From Ascoidea asiatica (Eukaryota > Ascomycota > Saccharomycetes > Ascoideales > Ascoideaceae), in contig BCKQ01000015.1 of the NCBI GenBank assembly GCA_001600695.1, positions 1 to 64,000 on the forward strand: a stretch of 64,000 nt of DNA, written 5' to 3'. The translations under genes and the position numbers were made by a program. How positions within the stretch are numbered: position 1 is the stretch's first letter; each line of letters begins with the position of its first letter. The notes under the pieces were generated by a model that saw only the letters and a program-made list of their open reading frames with translations, had not been told where the DNA came from and made no database searches. Positions 1-9,559 of the stretch are shown piece after piece.

Positions 1-78
1 ATCCAACATCAACTGTCATCCAACATCAACTGTCATCCAACATCAACTGTCATCCAACATCAACTGTCATCCAAACAT
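1..78. repeat. 17-bp tandem repeat
   Basis: Four exact head-to-tail copies of ATCCAACATCAACTGTC occupy 1-68, followed by a partial fifth copy that diverges at ATCCAAACATC. The array is cut by the window start, so its full copy number is unknown. It lies about 270 bp upstream of the ILV3 start codon. No function is evident. Confidence 0.95.
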
Positions 79-116
79 CTCCGCTGCATATACTTTTTGT
101 TCCGTGTCACTGTTTC

Positions 117-123
117 TGACTCA
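117..123. promoter_or_regulatory. Gcn4-type site TGACTCA upstream of ILV3
   Basis: A perfect TGACTCA heptamer lies about 227 bp upstream of the preferred ILV3 ATG. Gcn4 activates amino-acid biosynthetic genes in yeasts through this site, including the isoleucine-valine pathway. The placement fits general amino-acid control of ILV3. Binding itself is inferred, not shown. Confidence 0.6.
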
Positions 124-349
124 TTCATCGATAAGGAACGCTGCATCTGAACTTCTCCTCGATTTGCTTTTAAAGCATTTCCTCCGTCATCGCCGTCAAA
201 TCAAAACTCATCTGCACTCGAAAAATTTCACTCTTTAAAACCTCAAATAACTACCATCTTTATTGAAAAATTTCTGTTTTTCATTTTATTTATTTCTGAA
301 TTTATCTTTTTTTGTCATTTTAAATTTTTTATTTCCAATTCCAATAAAA

Positions 350-2119
350 ATGTCAAAAACTGCTACATTTTTTAAAACGAGCCTTAGGCAATTTTCTCAC
401 TATTCAAGTATTAGAAATGGACAGTCTGCTATAAAGTTAAATAAATATAGTTCAATTGTTACTCAGCCTAAAGATCAAGGTGCTTCTCAGGCAATGCTTT
501 ATGCTACTGGTTTTACTGAAGAAGATATGAGTAAGGCTCAAGTAGCTATTGGTTCGGTTTGGTGGAGTGGTAATCCATGTAATAATCATTTATTACATTT
601 CAATTTCAGATGTAAAAATTCCATTGAAAAGTCTGGCTTGAAAGGTATGCAGTTTAATACCATTGGTGTTTCTGATGGTATATCCATGGGTACTAAAGGT
701 ATGAGATATTCTTTACAATCAAGAGAAATCATAGCAGATTCTTCAGAAACTATAATTAATGCTCAACATTATGATGCTTTCGTTGCAATACCTTCATGTG
801 ATAAAAATATCCCTGGTATGTTAATAGCAATGGCAAGAGTAAATAGACCTTCGATATTAGTATATGGTGGTACCATAAATCCTGGTTGTGGTGATTTACC
901 TGGTAATGAAAAGATTGATATTGTATCTGCTTTTCAATCATATGGTCAATATATCGGTAAACAAATATCTGAAGAAAATAGATCTGATATTGTAAGACAT
1001 GCATGTCCAGGTTCTGGCTCTTGTGGTGGTATGTATACTGCAAATACAATGGCAAGTGCTTCCGAAGTTATGGGTTTATCATTACCTGGTTCTTCTTCTT
1101 CACCTGCAACTTCAAATGAAAAACTAATTGAATGTGATAATATTGGAGAAGCAATCAAGAATTTATTGCAAATTGATTTGAAACCAAGAGATATTTTAAA
1201 TAAAAAAGCTTTTGAAAATGCAATTTCTTATATAATTGCAACTGGTGGTTCAACTAATGCCGTTTTACATTTAATTGCAATTGCTAAATCAGCTGAAATT
1301 GATTTAACTATTGATGATTTCCAACATATATCAGATAAAACACCATTCTTAGGAAATTTTAAACCTTCAGGTAAATATGTTATGGCAGATTTACAAACTA
1401 TTGGTGGTACACCTGCTGTAATGAAATATTTAATGAATGAAGGTTTGATAGATGGAAGTTTAATAACAGTTACAGGTAAAACTATTAAAGAAAATTTGGA
1501 AAAAGTTAAAGATTTTCCAAAAGGTCAAGATATGATTTACCCTGTTAGTAATCCTATTAAACCAAATGGACATTTACAAATTTTATATGGTTCATTAGCT
1601 CCAAAAGGTGCAGTTGCAAAAATCACTGGTAAAGAAGGTACTTATTTCAAGGGTAAAGCAAAAGTCTACGAAGAAGAAGATGCATTTATTCATGCTCTAG
1701 AAAAAGGTGAAATTAAAAAGGGTGAAAAAACAGTTGCTATAATAAGATATGAAGGACCAAAAGGTGGACCAGGTATGCCAGAGATGTTAAAACCATCTTC
1801 AGCATTGATGGGATATGGATTGGGTAAAGATGTAGCTTTATTAACAGACGGTAGATTCTCTGGTGGATCCCATGGGTTTTTAATTGGTCATATTGTTCCA
1901 GAAGCTGCTGTTGGAGGTCCAATTGCATTAGTACGTAATGGTGATACTATTGTTATTGATAGTGATAATAACAAACTTGATTTACTTATAAGTGAAGAAG
2001 AAATGGCTGAGAGAAAGAAAAGTTGGAAAGCTCCAAAACCTAGATATCAAAGTGGTACTTTACTGAAATATTCAAAACTTGTCTCTGATGCTTCTTTAGG
2101 ATGTGTCACTGATTTATGA
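350..2119 (+). CDS. ILV3: Dihydroxyacid dehydratase, mitochondrial
   Basis: Ilv3 dehydrates 2,3-dihydroxy-carboxylic acids to 2-keto acids, the third common step of isoleucine and valine synthesis in the mitochondrial matrix. The 589-aa protein shows the IlvD/Edd hallmarks: NPCNN with Cys77, [10 protein letters not shown] with Cys150, [17 protein letters not shown] with Cys219 and Cys225, [24 protein letters not shown] and the C-terminal [13 protein letters not shown]. The cysteines are expected iron-sulfur ligands. S. cerevisiae Ilv3 is 585 aa. The frame is open to an ATG at 263, but the ATG at 350 is preferred because it gives a typical presequence ([20 protein letters not shown]) in place of a hydrophobic stretch and matches the family length. 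A Gcn4-type site lies upstream. Confidence 0.96.
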   Translation: MSKTATFFKTSLRQFSHYSSIRNGQSAIKLNKYSSIVTQPKDQGASQAMLYATGFTEEDMSKAQVAIGSVWWSGNPCNNHLLHFNFRCKNSIEKSGLKGMQFNTIGVSDGISMGTKGMRYSLQSREIIADSSETIINAQHYDAFVAIPSCDKNIPGMLIAMARVNRPSILVYGGTINPGCGDLPGNEKIDIVSAFQSYGQYIGKQISEENRSDIVRHACPGSGSCGGMYTANTMASASEVMGLSLPGSSSSPATSNEKLIECDNIGEAIKNLLQIDLKPRDILNKKAFENAISYIIATGGSTNAVLHLIAIAKSAEIDLTIDDFQHISDKTPFLGNFKPSGKYVMADLQTIGGTPAVMKYLMNEGLIDGSLITVTGKTIKENLEKVKDFPKGQDMIYPVSNPIKPNGHLQILYGSLAPKGAVAKITGKEGTYFKGKAKVYEEEDAFIHALEKGEIKKGEKTVAIIRYEGPKGGPGMPEMLKPSSALMGYGLGKDVALLTDGRFSGGSHGFLIGHIVPEAAVGGPIALVRNGDTIVIDSDNNKLDLLISEEEMAERKKSWKAPKPRYQSGTLLKYSKLVSDASLGCVTDL

Positions 2120-2579
2120 TTCAATATTGAATGCCTTATTATTGAATTATGAGCATAAAGAAAACATTTGGCATAATAGAATTGTAAATATGAATATGAA
2201 TATGAATAGAAATATAAAATAAAATAAAATAAAATAAAATGAATAATTATTTTCATTTGTAAGAACTATTAAATAATTGCATTCGATATTTTTTCAAAAC
2301 TTATTTTATTGAGGTTAACACCTTGAAAAGGTGATAGGTTCAGAACCGATTTAATTTAGGACAGACTTAACCGGGTAATATTATTGCGTTATTGTTTTTT
2401 GGTTTTTAATTAATATTATCCTCAGTGGTTAAAAACTGATTAAATTTCAAAAGAATTTTAATATTCATTGAAAAATTAATAACTTCTAGTACTATCTTTT
2501 ACTGAAAAAAGAGATAATACTTTATTTTAAGAAAAATTCCTAATTTTGAGTTATTATTGAATCTAAAAAAATTTAAGCA
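2120..2579. other. Intergenic region with clustered inverted repeats
   Basis: This gap lies between ILV3 and the next same-strand gene. The first 180 bp are AT-rich, with short AAAAT tandem repeats near 2215-2240. At 2313-2372 several inverted repeats are packed together (separate entry). CCGGGTAA at 2371-2378 is a Reb1-type site (TTACCCGG on the minus strand), about 200 bp upstream of the next start codon. I see no ORF or recognisable RNA gene. Confidence 0.6.
2313..2372. repeat. Nested inverted repeats (multi-branched stem potential)
   Basis: GGTTAA at 2313-2318 can pair with TTAACC at 2367-2372. Inside this, CACCTT at 2319-2324 pairs with AAGGTG at 2328-2333 across a GAA loop, and GGTT at 2337-2340 pairs with AACC at 2344-2347 across CAG. 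The result is a closing stem with two inner hairpins. It is not a tRNA: there is no anticodon arm and no proper TTC(A/G)A T-loop. It could be a small structured RNA, a 5'-UTR element or clustered protein-binding palindromes. Confidence 0.6.
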
Positions 2580-3332
2580 ATGCTCCAAAATAGATTAATG
2601 AATATATTCAGTGGAACTAAAAATATTAAAAAGTTTAATTCTTCTAGTTTTACACCTAAATATTTAAAGAGAAATAATTTAACTTTTTATTTTAATTCTA
2701 AGCTTTATTCAACTAATGTTTCTAATAAAAAAAAAACCTTTATCAATAGGGCTTATATTTATTCAACAGTTTTAATTGTTTTATTTGGATCTCAGTTAAT
2801 CAGTTTGATGCGAATAAAGAAAAAAGATGAAGACTTTACACTAAAATATAACTTGAAGATGAATATATTAAAGGAAATAATTAATGATATCGAAAATAAT
2901 AACAAATATGTAGATATTGAAGATAAATTGAAGATTGTAAATAGGATTTTCGAAAGATTCGAATCAGATGGGAATAAAAAGGGTGAAACAAACATTCGTG
3001 AGTCAGAAAAGACGATTTCAAATAAAATTAACAGCAAAAAATTAGAAGATGAATTTGATTTTAAGTTTTATTTAGAAAATCTAGAATCTAAATTACTAGA
3101 TATTTCCAAGTCAGATTTGAATTTAGATATAATATCAGATTCCAAATTAAATAAAAGTTCAAAGGAAGAAAAAATAATTGAAAAAACTATACCTAAGAAT
3201 ATTTCAAACAAAAGTTTTCCAAAGTCAGACTTGAAGAACACCAAAGAAGCTAGTATTTTAGCTAATCCACTCCCAAATGAAATCTCATCTGAGGAGTTTG
3301 TAACTAAAAAAATGGAAAAGAAATTTCTATAG
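2580..3332 (+). CDS. Putative mitochondrial inner-membrane protein (INA-complex subunit-like)
   Basis: This 250-aa protein begins with a basic, Ser/Asn-rich, acid-poor stretch typical of a mitochondrial presequence (about residues 1-55). A single hydrophobic segment follows at about 59-77 (YIYSTVLIVLFGSQLISLM). Next comes a charged, probably helical region (NILKEIINDIENNNKYVDIEDKLKIVNRIFERFES) and a Lys/Ser-rich tail. This order of presequence, one membrane span and a charged C-terminal coil resembles the Ina17/Ina22 factors that help assemble the F1Fo ATP synthase. The match is by architecture and overall impression, not by a diagnostic motif. It could equally be an unrelated mitochondrial membrane protein. 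Confidence 0.6.
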   Translation: MLQNRLMNIFSGTKNIKKFNSSSFTPKYLKRNNLTFYFNSKLYSTNVSNKKKTFINRAYIYSTVLIVLFGSQLISLMRIKKKDEDFTLKYNLKMNILKEIINDIENNNKYVDIEDKLKIVNRIFERFESDGNKKGETNIRESEKTISNKINSKKLEDEFDFKFYLENLESKLLDISKSDLNLDIISDSKLNKSSKEEKIIEKTIPKNISNKSFPKSDLKNTKEASILANPLPNEISSEEFVTKKMEKKFL

Positions 3333-4032
3333 ACTCGTTAATATACAATGTGCTACCTTTTGTTTCATATATTATCGCCAATAAAAGTTTTTTTGATATT
3401 CTTATAGTTGACATTTGGCCACTTTTGCTAAGTAATTCCAGTTATCGTTTTTGTTGTTGTCGCTGTTGTTTTTGCAATTCCCTTAAATAAAATAATTACT
3501 AGCCAGATTGAGCTTGACGCCATTACTTCGGAGGTCCTTCTTTTGTGTTTCTGCTGTTTCTGCTGTGTTTGATGCGCGAAGGTTCAACTAATCGCTACAC
3601 GCCCATCCTCTTTTCTGGGGTTTGCATCGCGACACAAAATCGTCAAATGCTGCTTCTCTTCGTGGATTTGCTGAATTGATCAAAGGAAACTCCTCAAAAA
3701 TTCCTTCTGAGATTTGAGATTAGGAATCATCTTAACTTTAAAAAATTGCTTTGATTTTATATTTTTCAAAGAGGAGTTTTATAACCTTTATCAATTCATT
3801 GAATTTATCACTCAAAGCAAATTTAATTAGAAATTCATTTTGAGATTGCAATCATTATTATGGTAATTTATTTTCAGCTTTTTTATTTTTTAAACTATAA
3901 AGGAAATTTTAATTAAATCAGGTTTAAATTTCCCAAACCTTCAATTTTCAGCCAAAATACAAATTAGCTATATATAAGTCGACTTTTAAAAAAGAAAGTT
4001 CATTTTTCTTATCCTTAGCTTATCATCTCAAC
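3333..4032. other. Intergenic region with a GC-richer centre
   Basis: The first and last 150-200 bp are AT-rich. About 3420-3680 is noticeably GC-richer and holds CTG/TGT-type words (TTTCTGCTGTTTCTGCTG near 3550). No ORF, tRNA or other RNA gene is recognisable. Islands of this kind recur in promoters throughout the window. Confidence 0.5.
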
Positions 4033-6293
4033 ATGGAATTTTTAGCTTCCTCAAGTCAAGTAAACAATTTTAAATCTCAAAGAGATGTTGCTTTAGACTC
4101 AAATAGTCATTACTCTAGTTACTATATAAACCATTGCATAAGATATCCAAGCCCTTTAAATAATGATGAAGAAAGTTATAGTAATAATACAAACACTGTC
4201 AGAATTAATATCAAAACAATTACACCAAATACAAATACAAGTACAGATAGTGAAAATGATTTGAGCAATGACAGAAGTTTTGATTTTAAAACTAAAAATT
4301 TAAACAAATCTGTTAGATTACATAAATTATCAAAGTCTATTAGAAATTTGTTTTTATTTCAAAGAAATAAAGCAAACAAAAACTCCAATTTTAATTCTAA
4401 ATCTAAATCCAAATTTAAGTCAATTTCAAAATCTAATATTGAAGATAATGCTCTGTCTAAGGATATTTTTAGTAATAAAAAGTTTAATGGAGAGTATATA
4501 AATGATGGAAGACTTTTTGATACCAATGAAACTTTCATCAAAGATTTTAACAAAGATGAATCTTTAACTCCAATTAATGATTTTGTAGATGCAAAATGTT
4601 CAGCTAAAATAACTGATGATGAAGAACTAAATAGCGGATCAACATTATTATCACTTAAAAAAGAGTTCAATAAAACTGAAAGATCAATCAAAAGATTTTT
4701 TAATAGTTGTAGGTTCAAGAAGAATAAAGAATTTACCGACTATATATCCAAAGATGGAAAAAAAAATGAAAATAAAAATGAAAATATTAATTCTTCTAAT
4801 CATTCACATTCCCATGCTCATTTAAGTGATTTATTCAAAAAACATCAAACTTCTGAGAAAATAGATGAATACACTGATAATAGTAATAGTAGTAGTAATA
4901 GTTACGATGATTTTACTACAAATAGTGATATGACTAGCGACAACAATTCAGGTTTCAAAACAATGATGAGAAGAAAAAATTCGATAGCTTCAATCGCACA
5001 CTCAATTATATCTAAAAGAACTAATAGTGATAATAATAATAAGATAAATAATGAAAGGAAAAATGTATTTGAAAATGATAAAGAAGAATCTCAAATTAAT
5101 TTTGATGATACATTAACATCGAAATATTTAGGTAATAATGGCAGTTTATTATCCGAGGATATGAATAATACACCTTTTGATTTAAGCTTAAATATTTTGG
5201 AAAATGATGATAAAAACAGTAAAAGTACATTGAAAAGAATTGGAAAGAAAATTAGTTGGTTATTTACGAAAAAAGATGGTTTTGAAAATGAAAATGGAAA
5301 TGAAAATGAAAATGGAAATGGAAATGGAAATGGAAATGAAAATAAAAATAAAACTGGTAATAAAATTACATACCAAGATAAATTGCTTGAATCAAATAAT
5401 TTTATAGTAGATAAAGATGAAATCAATAGGGAATCTAGTGATAATGAAAATATTGATAAAATTGAAGAGAGTAAAGAAAATGAAAAAAGTGAAAAAAGAT
5501 CATTGGTTTATTCAATGATTTCATCATCTACAAGAAAAAAAGATGAAGATAAAGATGAAGATGATGAGTATAATGGATGTAATTTTAACATAAAGTGTAA
5601 GGATAGTAAAGAATATAATAAAGATTACAAAAAAATTGTAAATGAAAAAAAAGAAAATAATAAAACTAGAGATTCAAAAAGAAGTAACGATAATAATAAT
5701 GATGATGATAAAGCTTATGATAAAGCTTATGATAACCATAAAAAGAATATTAAAGAGGTAAGTAAAGATAATTACGAGGAAAATGAAAATAAATATGGAG
5801 ATGAAGATGAAGATGAAGATGAAGATGGAATTACTTTTAATGTTAAAAGAAAATTTAGTAATCTAGGAAATAGAAAACATAGTGGATATTATTATTCTCC
5901 AAAGAAGCAAAAAAGAAATAATATTAAAAATAATAATAATAATATTAAATTTGATAATGATTTCAATAATCATTTTAAGGATGAAAATGAATATGAAGAT
6001 GATGGATATGAGGATGAATATGAGGATAAATTTAAATATTTGGATAGTATTTCATTGAAAAAATGTAAAACAGAAATTGAAGATTATGAATGGAATAATG
6101 ATAATCGAACAGTAATTGTAAATGGAAATAAATATGAAAATAAATATGAAAATAGATATGAAAATAGATATGAAAATAAAAATGGAAATGAGATAGGGAA
6201 TATTAACGATGAAAATAAATTTGATAATGAATATTATTATGAGGATAAATATGTAAAAGAGAATAATAATTATATCAATAAAACATTTGAGAA

Positions 6294-6331
<38 letters not shown>

Positions 6332-6510
6332 GTGTAAATGTAAATATTGATAAAGATAAGAATAAATCATTTAGTCGAAGTGATTGTCATAATAGTGTTT
6401 TTATTGGGGGTAATTTAAAAGAAAAAAATTATAATAGTAAAGATATTGATATTGATATTGAAACAAAGATTAGAGAATTTGAAGTATTTGCCAATACATA
6501 TGGAAGATGA
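4033..6510 (+). CDS. Low-complexity Asn/Lys/Asp/Glu-rich protein, unknown function
   Basis: I do not recognise this 825-aa protein. It is dominated by Asn, Lys, Ser, Asp and Glu. Tracts include repeated ENGNEN and YENK/YENR units, a poly-Asp/Glu run near GDEDEDEDEDG and a poly-Asn run near the C terminus. Less degenerate basic patches (SIRNLFLFQRNKANK, TERSIKRFFNSCRFKKNKEF, LKRIGKKISWLFTKKDG) recur through the N-terminal half and look like related short basic-aromatic motifs, perhaps membrane- or nucleic-acid-binding. No signal peptide, membrane span or enzyme motif is visible. The single long frame, with codon use like its neighbours, supports a real gene, probably largely disordered and fast-evolving. 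Confidence 0.75.
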
Positions 6511-6944
6511 ATGAAAATTAGTTTTAAAAAAATGATATTAACAAAACTTTATTAATTAACTAATTTATTAATTTAATTTGATTTCATAAATATTTATTTA
6601 GCTTTATTCAATTCAAATAAACACTCTATTGCAAAAATACAAAAATACAAAAAGCTGTATGAAGTGGAGCTCCAGTAGTTCATTGTAAAATAGTAACCTT
6701 AGATTACGGTCAGTTTGAAATCTAGGTCCGTCGTCATTTTAAATGCGATTTAGATCAATAATGAATTGAAGTCAATTGAATTTTATCATTTAAACCAACA
6801 GGAAAAACTTCAGAACAAAATAATCAAGAACTGAATTTCAATTTTATTAAATAAGAAGAATTAAAATTATAACTTAACAAGCAACAGAAGAGTGAATAAT
6901 AAAGACAATAAAAAACTTTGGAATTGCAAAAACCTGAATCCAAT
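6511..6944. other. Intergenic region upstream of the molybdopterin-synthase gene
   Basis: Mostly AT-rich. A slightly GC-richer patch at about 6655-6750 contains ATTACGGT at 6713-6720, a half-matched copy of the recurrent TTAC(C/G)GTAA motif, about 225 bp upstream of the downstream start codon. No ORF or RNA gene is seen. Confidence 0.5.
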
Positions 6945-7244
6945 ATGGAAATTATAATCAAAGTGAGTTACTTTGGACCAGTAAAGAAATACACTGGAAA
7001 CATCAAAGAAGAAGTAATCACAGCAACTGCAGCTGCTGAAGAAGGTGAAGCAAATGCTATTTCGTTAAGAAAATTGATAGAAATGATGGGCAAGAAATAT
7101 GGAGTGGAAATGAAGGAATATGTGCTTGGACACTGCTGGGTGGCGTTGGACGAGGAGTACGTCGACAAGCTCGGAAGCCAGATGGAGCTGCCGTTGGGGC
7201 GCGACTGTGAGGTGGCCATCATTCCGCCGGTGTCCTCCGGGTGA
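6945..7244 (+). CDS. Molybdopterin synthase sulfur-carrier (small) subunit, MOCS2A/CnxG/MoaD-like
   Basis: The small subunit of molybdopterin synthase carries sulfur as a C-terminal thiocarboxylate and donates it to precursor Z (cPMP) in molybdenum-cofactor synthesis. This 99-aa protein has the beta-grasp family layout: N-terminal MEIIIKVSYFGPVKKYTG, a helix with SLRKLIEMMGKKYG, then VALDEEYVDKLG and the signature CEVAIIPPVSSG ending in the required terminal Gly. As I recall, fungal members end in SSG where most others end in GG. The ATG at 6945 is used because the frame upstream has only a TTG. From about 7100 the gene turns GC-rich, with GTG, CTC, GAC and GGG codons, unlike its own first half and its neighbours. 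Urm1 is excluded because it ends HGG and lacks the AIIPP motif. No large subunit is in the window. Confidence 0.88.
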   Translation: MEIIIKVSYFGPVKKYTGNIKEEVITATAAAEEGEANAISLRKLIEMMGKKYGVEMKEYVLGHCWVALDEEYVDKLGSQMELPLGRDCEVAIIPPVSSG

Positions 7245-7849
7245 GCTGCAGCAGCAGCAGCAGCAGAAGCAACAGAAGCAACAGCAGAAATAAAGACCAT
7301 CATCACAAAGACCTTCCATCTCAAGCCTCAGTAGAAAGATCATCAAAGTACTTCCATGGTCAGACCCATTGCACTGGTATTGTACTGATATTGCATTGCT
7401 AGTACCCTCACTGCTGGTACTACCGCTGTGCTGGTTGGTACCACTGAAGTGGGTCGTTGCTTGGTGTGAGGTAAAAATTTCTGAATGCAGTTCTGGAATA
7501 TTACAAAAGAGAAAAGAGCAGAAACAAACAAACAAATAAATAAATAAATAAACATACTTTTGTTTTAGCAATTTGCTTAAAATCACCATCATTTCACTCA
7601 AATATTTTTATCAATTCTGTTGTTTCTGCTGTTTCTGCTGTTTTTCCTGTCTTTGCCGTTGTTACTTATTTCATAATCTTACTTTATTCTTGTTTTCGCT
7701 CTTATTTCTTTTATTCTCACTGTTTTCCGCTTTATTGTTCCATTTCCCGCTATACATCTGTTTACAATTCCTCTTAACTATTACATCCCCCGTTATTTAT
7801 ATTAATATCTGTATTAATATAAATATTAAATATTTCATTTATTTAAAAA
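7245..7849. other. GC-rich then AT-rich intergenic region with CAG repeats and inverted repeats
   Basis: GC richness from the preceding gene continues to about 7480. A CAG/CAA-type repeat lies at about 7246-7285. Inverted repeats include GACCCA (7363-7368) with TGGGTC (7450-7455), and AGTACC (7401-7406) with GGTACT (7416-7421). From about 7600 there is a pyrimidine-rich stretch of TGTTTCTGC-type repeats, then AT-rich sequence up to the Zn2Cys6 gene. Overlapping open frames here look like repeat artefacts. Confidence 0.5.
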
Positions 7850-9238
7850 ATGGCTTCTAAATCAAAATTGAAGTTAAAATCAAAATCAAGATCAAGATCA
7901 AATTCAGATTCAATTACAACATCTGATTCAAATTCAAATTCAAATTCAAATTCTAATTCAAATCCAAAGGCAAATTCAAATCCATCTAATTCTAATGATT
8001 CTAATTTAAAATCAAACTTATTAGTCGATCCAAATTATATTGGTAGAAAATATAAAAATCATAATTTTGCAATTAATAGACAAAAAGAAATTTTGGATTT
8101 ATTTGAATCAAAAATATTTAGATCTGATACTTTAAATTCAGAAATTGGTATTCCTATTTTTGCTTTAAATGCTTGTCAAAAATGTAGAAGATTAAAAAGA
8201 AAATGTACAAAAAATAAACCATTTTGTTTAAATTGTTTTAAAACAAATCATGAATGTGTTTATATAGAAAAATTTATTGAAAAAAATTCAAATGGTTTAA
8301 ATACTGAAACTTTTATTACTTCTTCAAGTGCAAATTATGTTGATGATATAAATTCTTTAGATACAACTTATAATAATAATTCTCTTATTAAAAATAATAA
8401 TAATAACAAGAATAATAACAATAATAATAACAATAACAATAATCATGACATTGATCAGAATCAAAGAACCAAAAGGCATAAATCAAATTATACAAATAAT
8501 AATATTATTACTAATGCTAATAATGTTAATAATCATAATAATATAATTGATGAAAATTTTAATAATAATCAAAATTTTGAAGCAATATTTAATAATACTA
8601 TGGCAAGTGCAATAAATTCAAATTCAAATGATTTCAATTTTAAAAAAAAATCAATTCAATCAATTAATAATTTTAATAATATTAATAATATTAATCAAAT
8701 TAATCAGATTGATAAATTCATTTCAAAAAATAATTCTGTAATTGATATAAATTTAATTAATTCATTAAATGTTCAACAAACTGCTTCTTTAGCTTTAGCT
8801 AATTTAAATAATCATAATCTTAATCTTAATCTTAATCTTAATAATGATGATGATGATTTTAATGATCTTCATGATCTTAATGATATTCAACCTAATCATC
8901 TTCAAAACGATCAAAATAATAATCATGATCAAGATCAGAATGATTCTGATAATATTCATATTAATAGTAGTAACAATGATAATAATAATGATAATGAAAA
9001 TGATAATGAGAATGACACTAATGATATGCATTCATTAAGTCAATTACAACATCTTCTACAACAAGATATTCAAAATCATAATGATCAATTGAATAATAAT
9101 GATAATAACGATACTATTGATAACATTGATAACATTGATAATAATGATAGTATTGATAATAATGCTATTTTACATTTAGAAAATAAAAAAATTGACTCAA
9201 ATTCAATAGATCCTCAATTATTTAATGAATCAATATAA
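7850..9238 (+). CDS. Zn2Cys6 binuclear-cluster transcription factor, Asn-rich
   Basis: This 462-aa protein has one canonical fungal Zn2Cys6 DNA-binding motif, with Cys at about 109, 112, 119, 126, 129 and 136 (C-X2-C-X6-C-X6-C-X2-C-X6-C, read in ACQKCRRLKRKCTKNKPFCLNC). A Ser/Lys/Asn-rich N terminus precedes it. The rest is nearly all Asn/Asp/Ile low complexity. No fungal middle-homology region is recognisable and the protein is short for the family. It probably acts in the nucleus as a DNA-binding regulator. The target is unknown. Nitrate regulators in some yeasts are of this class and a molybdenum-cofactor gene lies next door, but a link is only a guess. Confidence 0.8.
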   Translation: MASKSKLKLKSKSRSRSNSDSITTSDSNSNSNSNSNSNPKANSNPSNSNDSNLKSNLLVDPNYIGRKYKNHNFAINRQKEILDLFESKIFRSDTLNSEIGIPIFALNACQKCRRLKRKCTKNKPFCLNCFKTNHECVYIEKFIEKNSNGLNTETFITSSSANYVDDINSLDTTYNNNSLIKNNNNNKNNNNNNNNNNNHDIDQNQRTKRHKSNYTNNNIITNANNVNNHNNIIDENFNNNQNFEAIFNNTMASAINSNSNDFNFKKKSIQSINNFNNINNINQINQIDKFISKNNSVIDINLINSLNVQQTASLALANLNNHNLNLNLNLNNDDDDFNDLHDLNDIQPNHLQNDQNNNHDQDQNDSDNIHINSSNNDNNNDNENDNENDTNDMHSLSQLQHLLQQDIQNHNDQLNNNDNNDTIDNIDNIDNNDSIDNNAILHLENKKIDSNSIDPQLFNESI

Positions 9239-9559
9239 TTATTCAATTATTTAATTATTTGTATATTTTACAATTAAAAAGTTCAATAAATAGTTTTTGC
9301 TTTTATATTTTTGTCTCACCTTTTCATTTTCCTCTTCTTCCTATTTTTTTACTTTAGTTTTATGTATAATTTTTCCTTTAATATAATAATGGTAAATTAT
9401 ATTGAATTCGACTCCTTTGTTTCATCATTTTTATCTATAAGTATTTTAATCTTCAATTTTGTTATAAAAGTTAAATATTAAAAGAATTTTATTCAATTAT
9501 TAAATATTTACGTTTTAAATAATTAAATAAACAATTTGTACACTATCAAAAATATAATC
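9239..9559. other. Convergent AT-rich 3' intergenic region
   Basis: AT-rich DNA between the 3' ends of the Zn2Cys6 gene and SLD5. It presumably holds both terminators. No ORF, repeat or RNA gene stands out. Confidence 0.5.

Noticed and set aside
263-349. Upstream in-frame ATG of ILV3 at 263
   Set aside because: It adds 29 hydrophobic residues (Phe/Leu-rich) that do not look like a matrix presequence. The ATG at 350 gives a normal presequence and family length.
7065-7601. A 178-codon minus-strand frame and others around 6968-7860
   Set aside because: They are antisense to the molybdopterin-synthase gene or cross CAG/CTG repeats (poly-Cys/Phe translation). The sense gene has clear family motifs.
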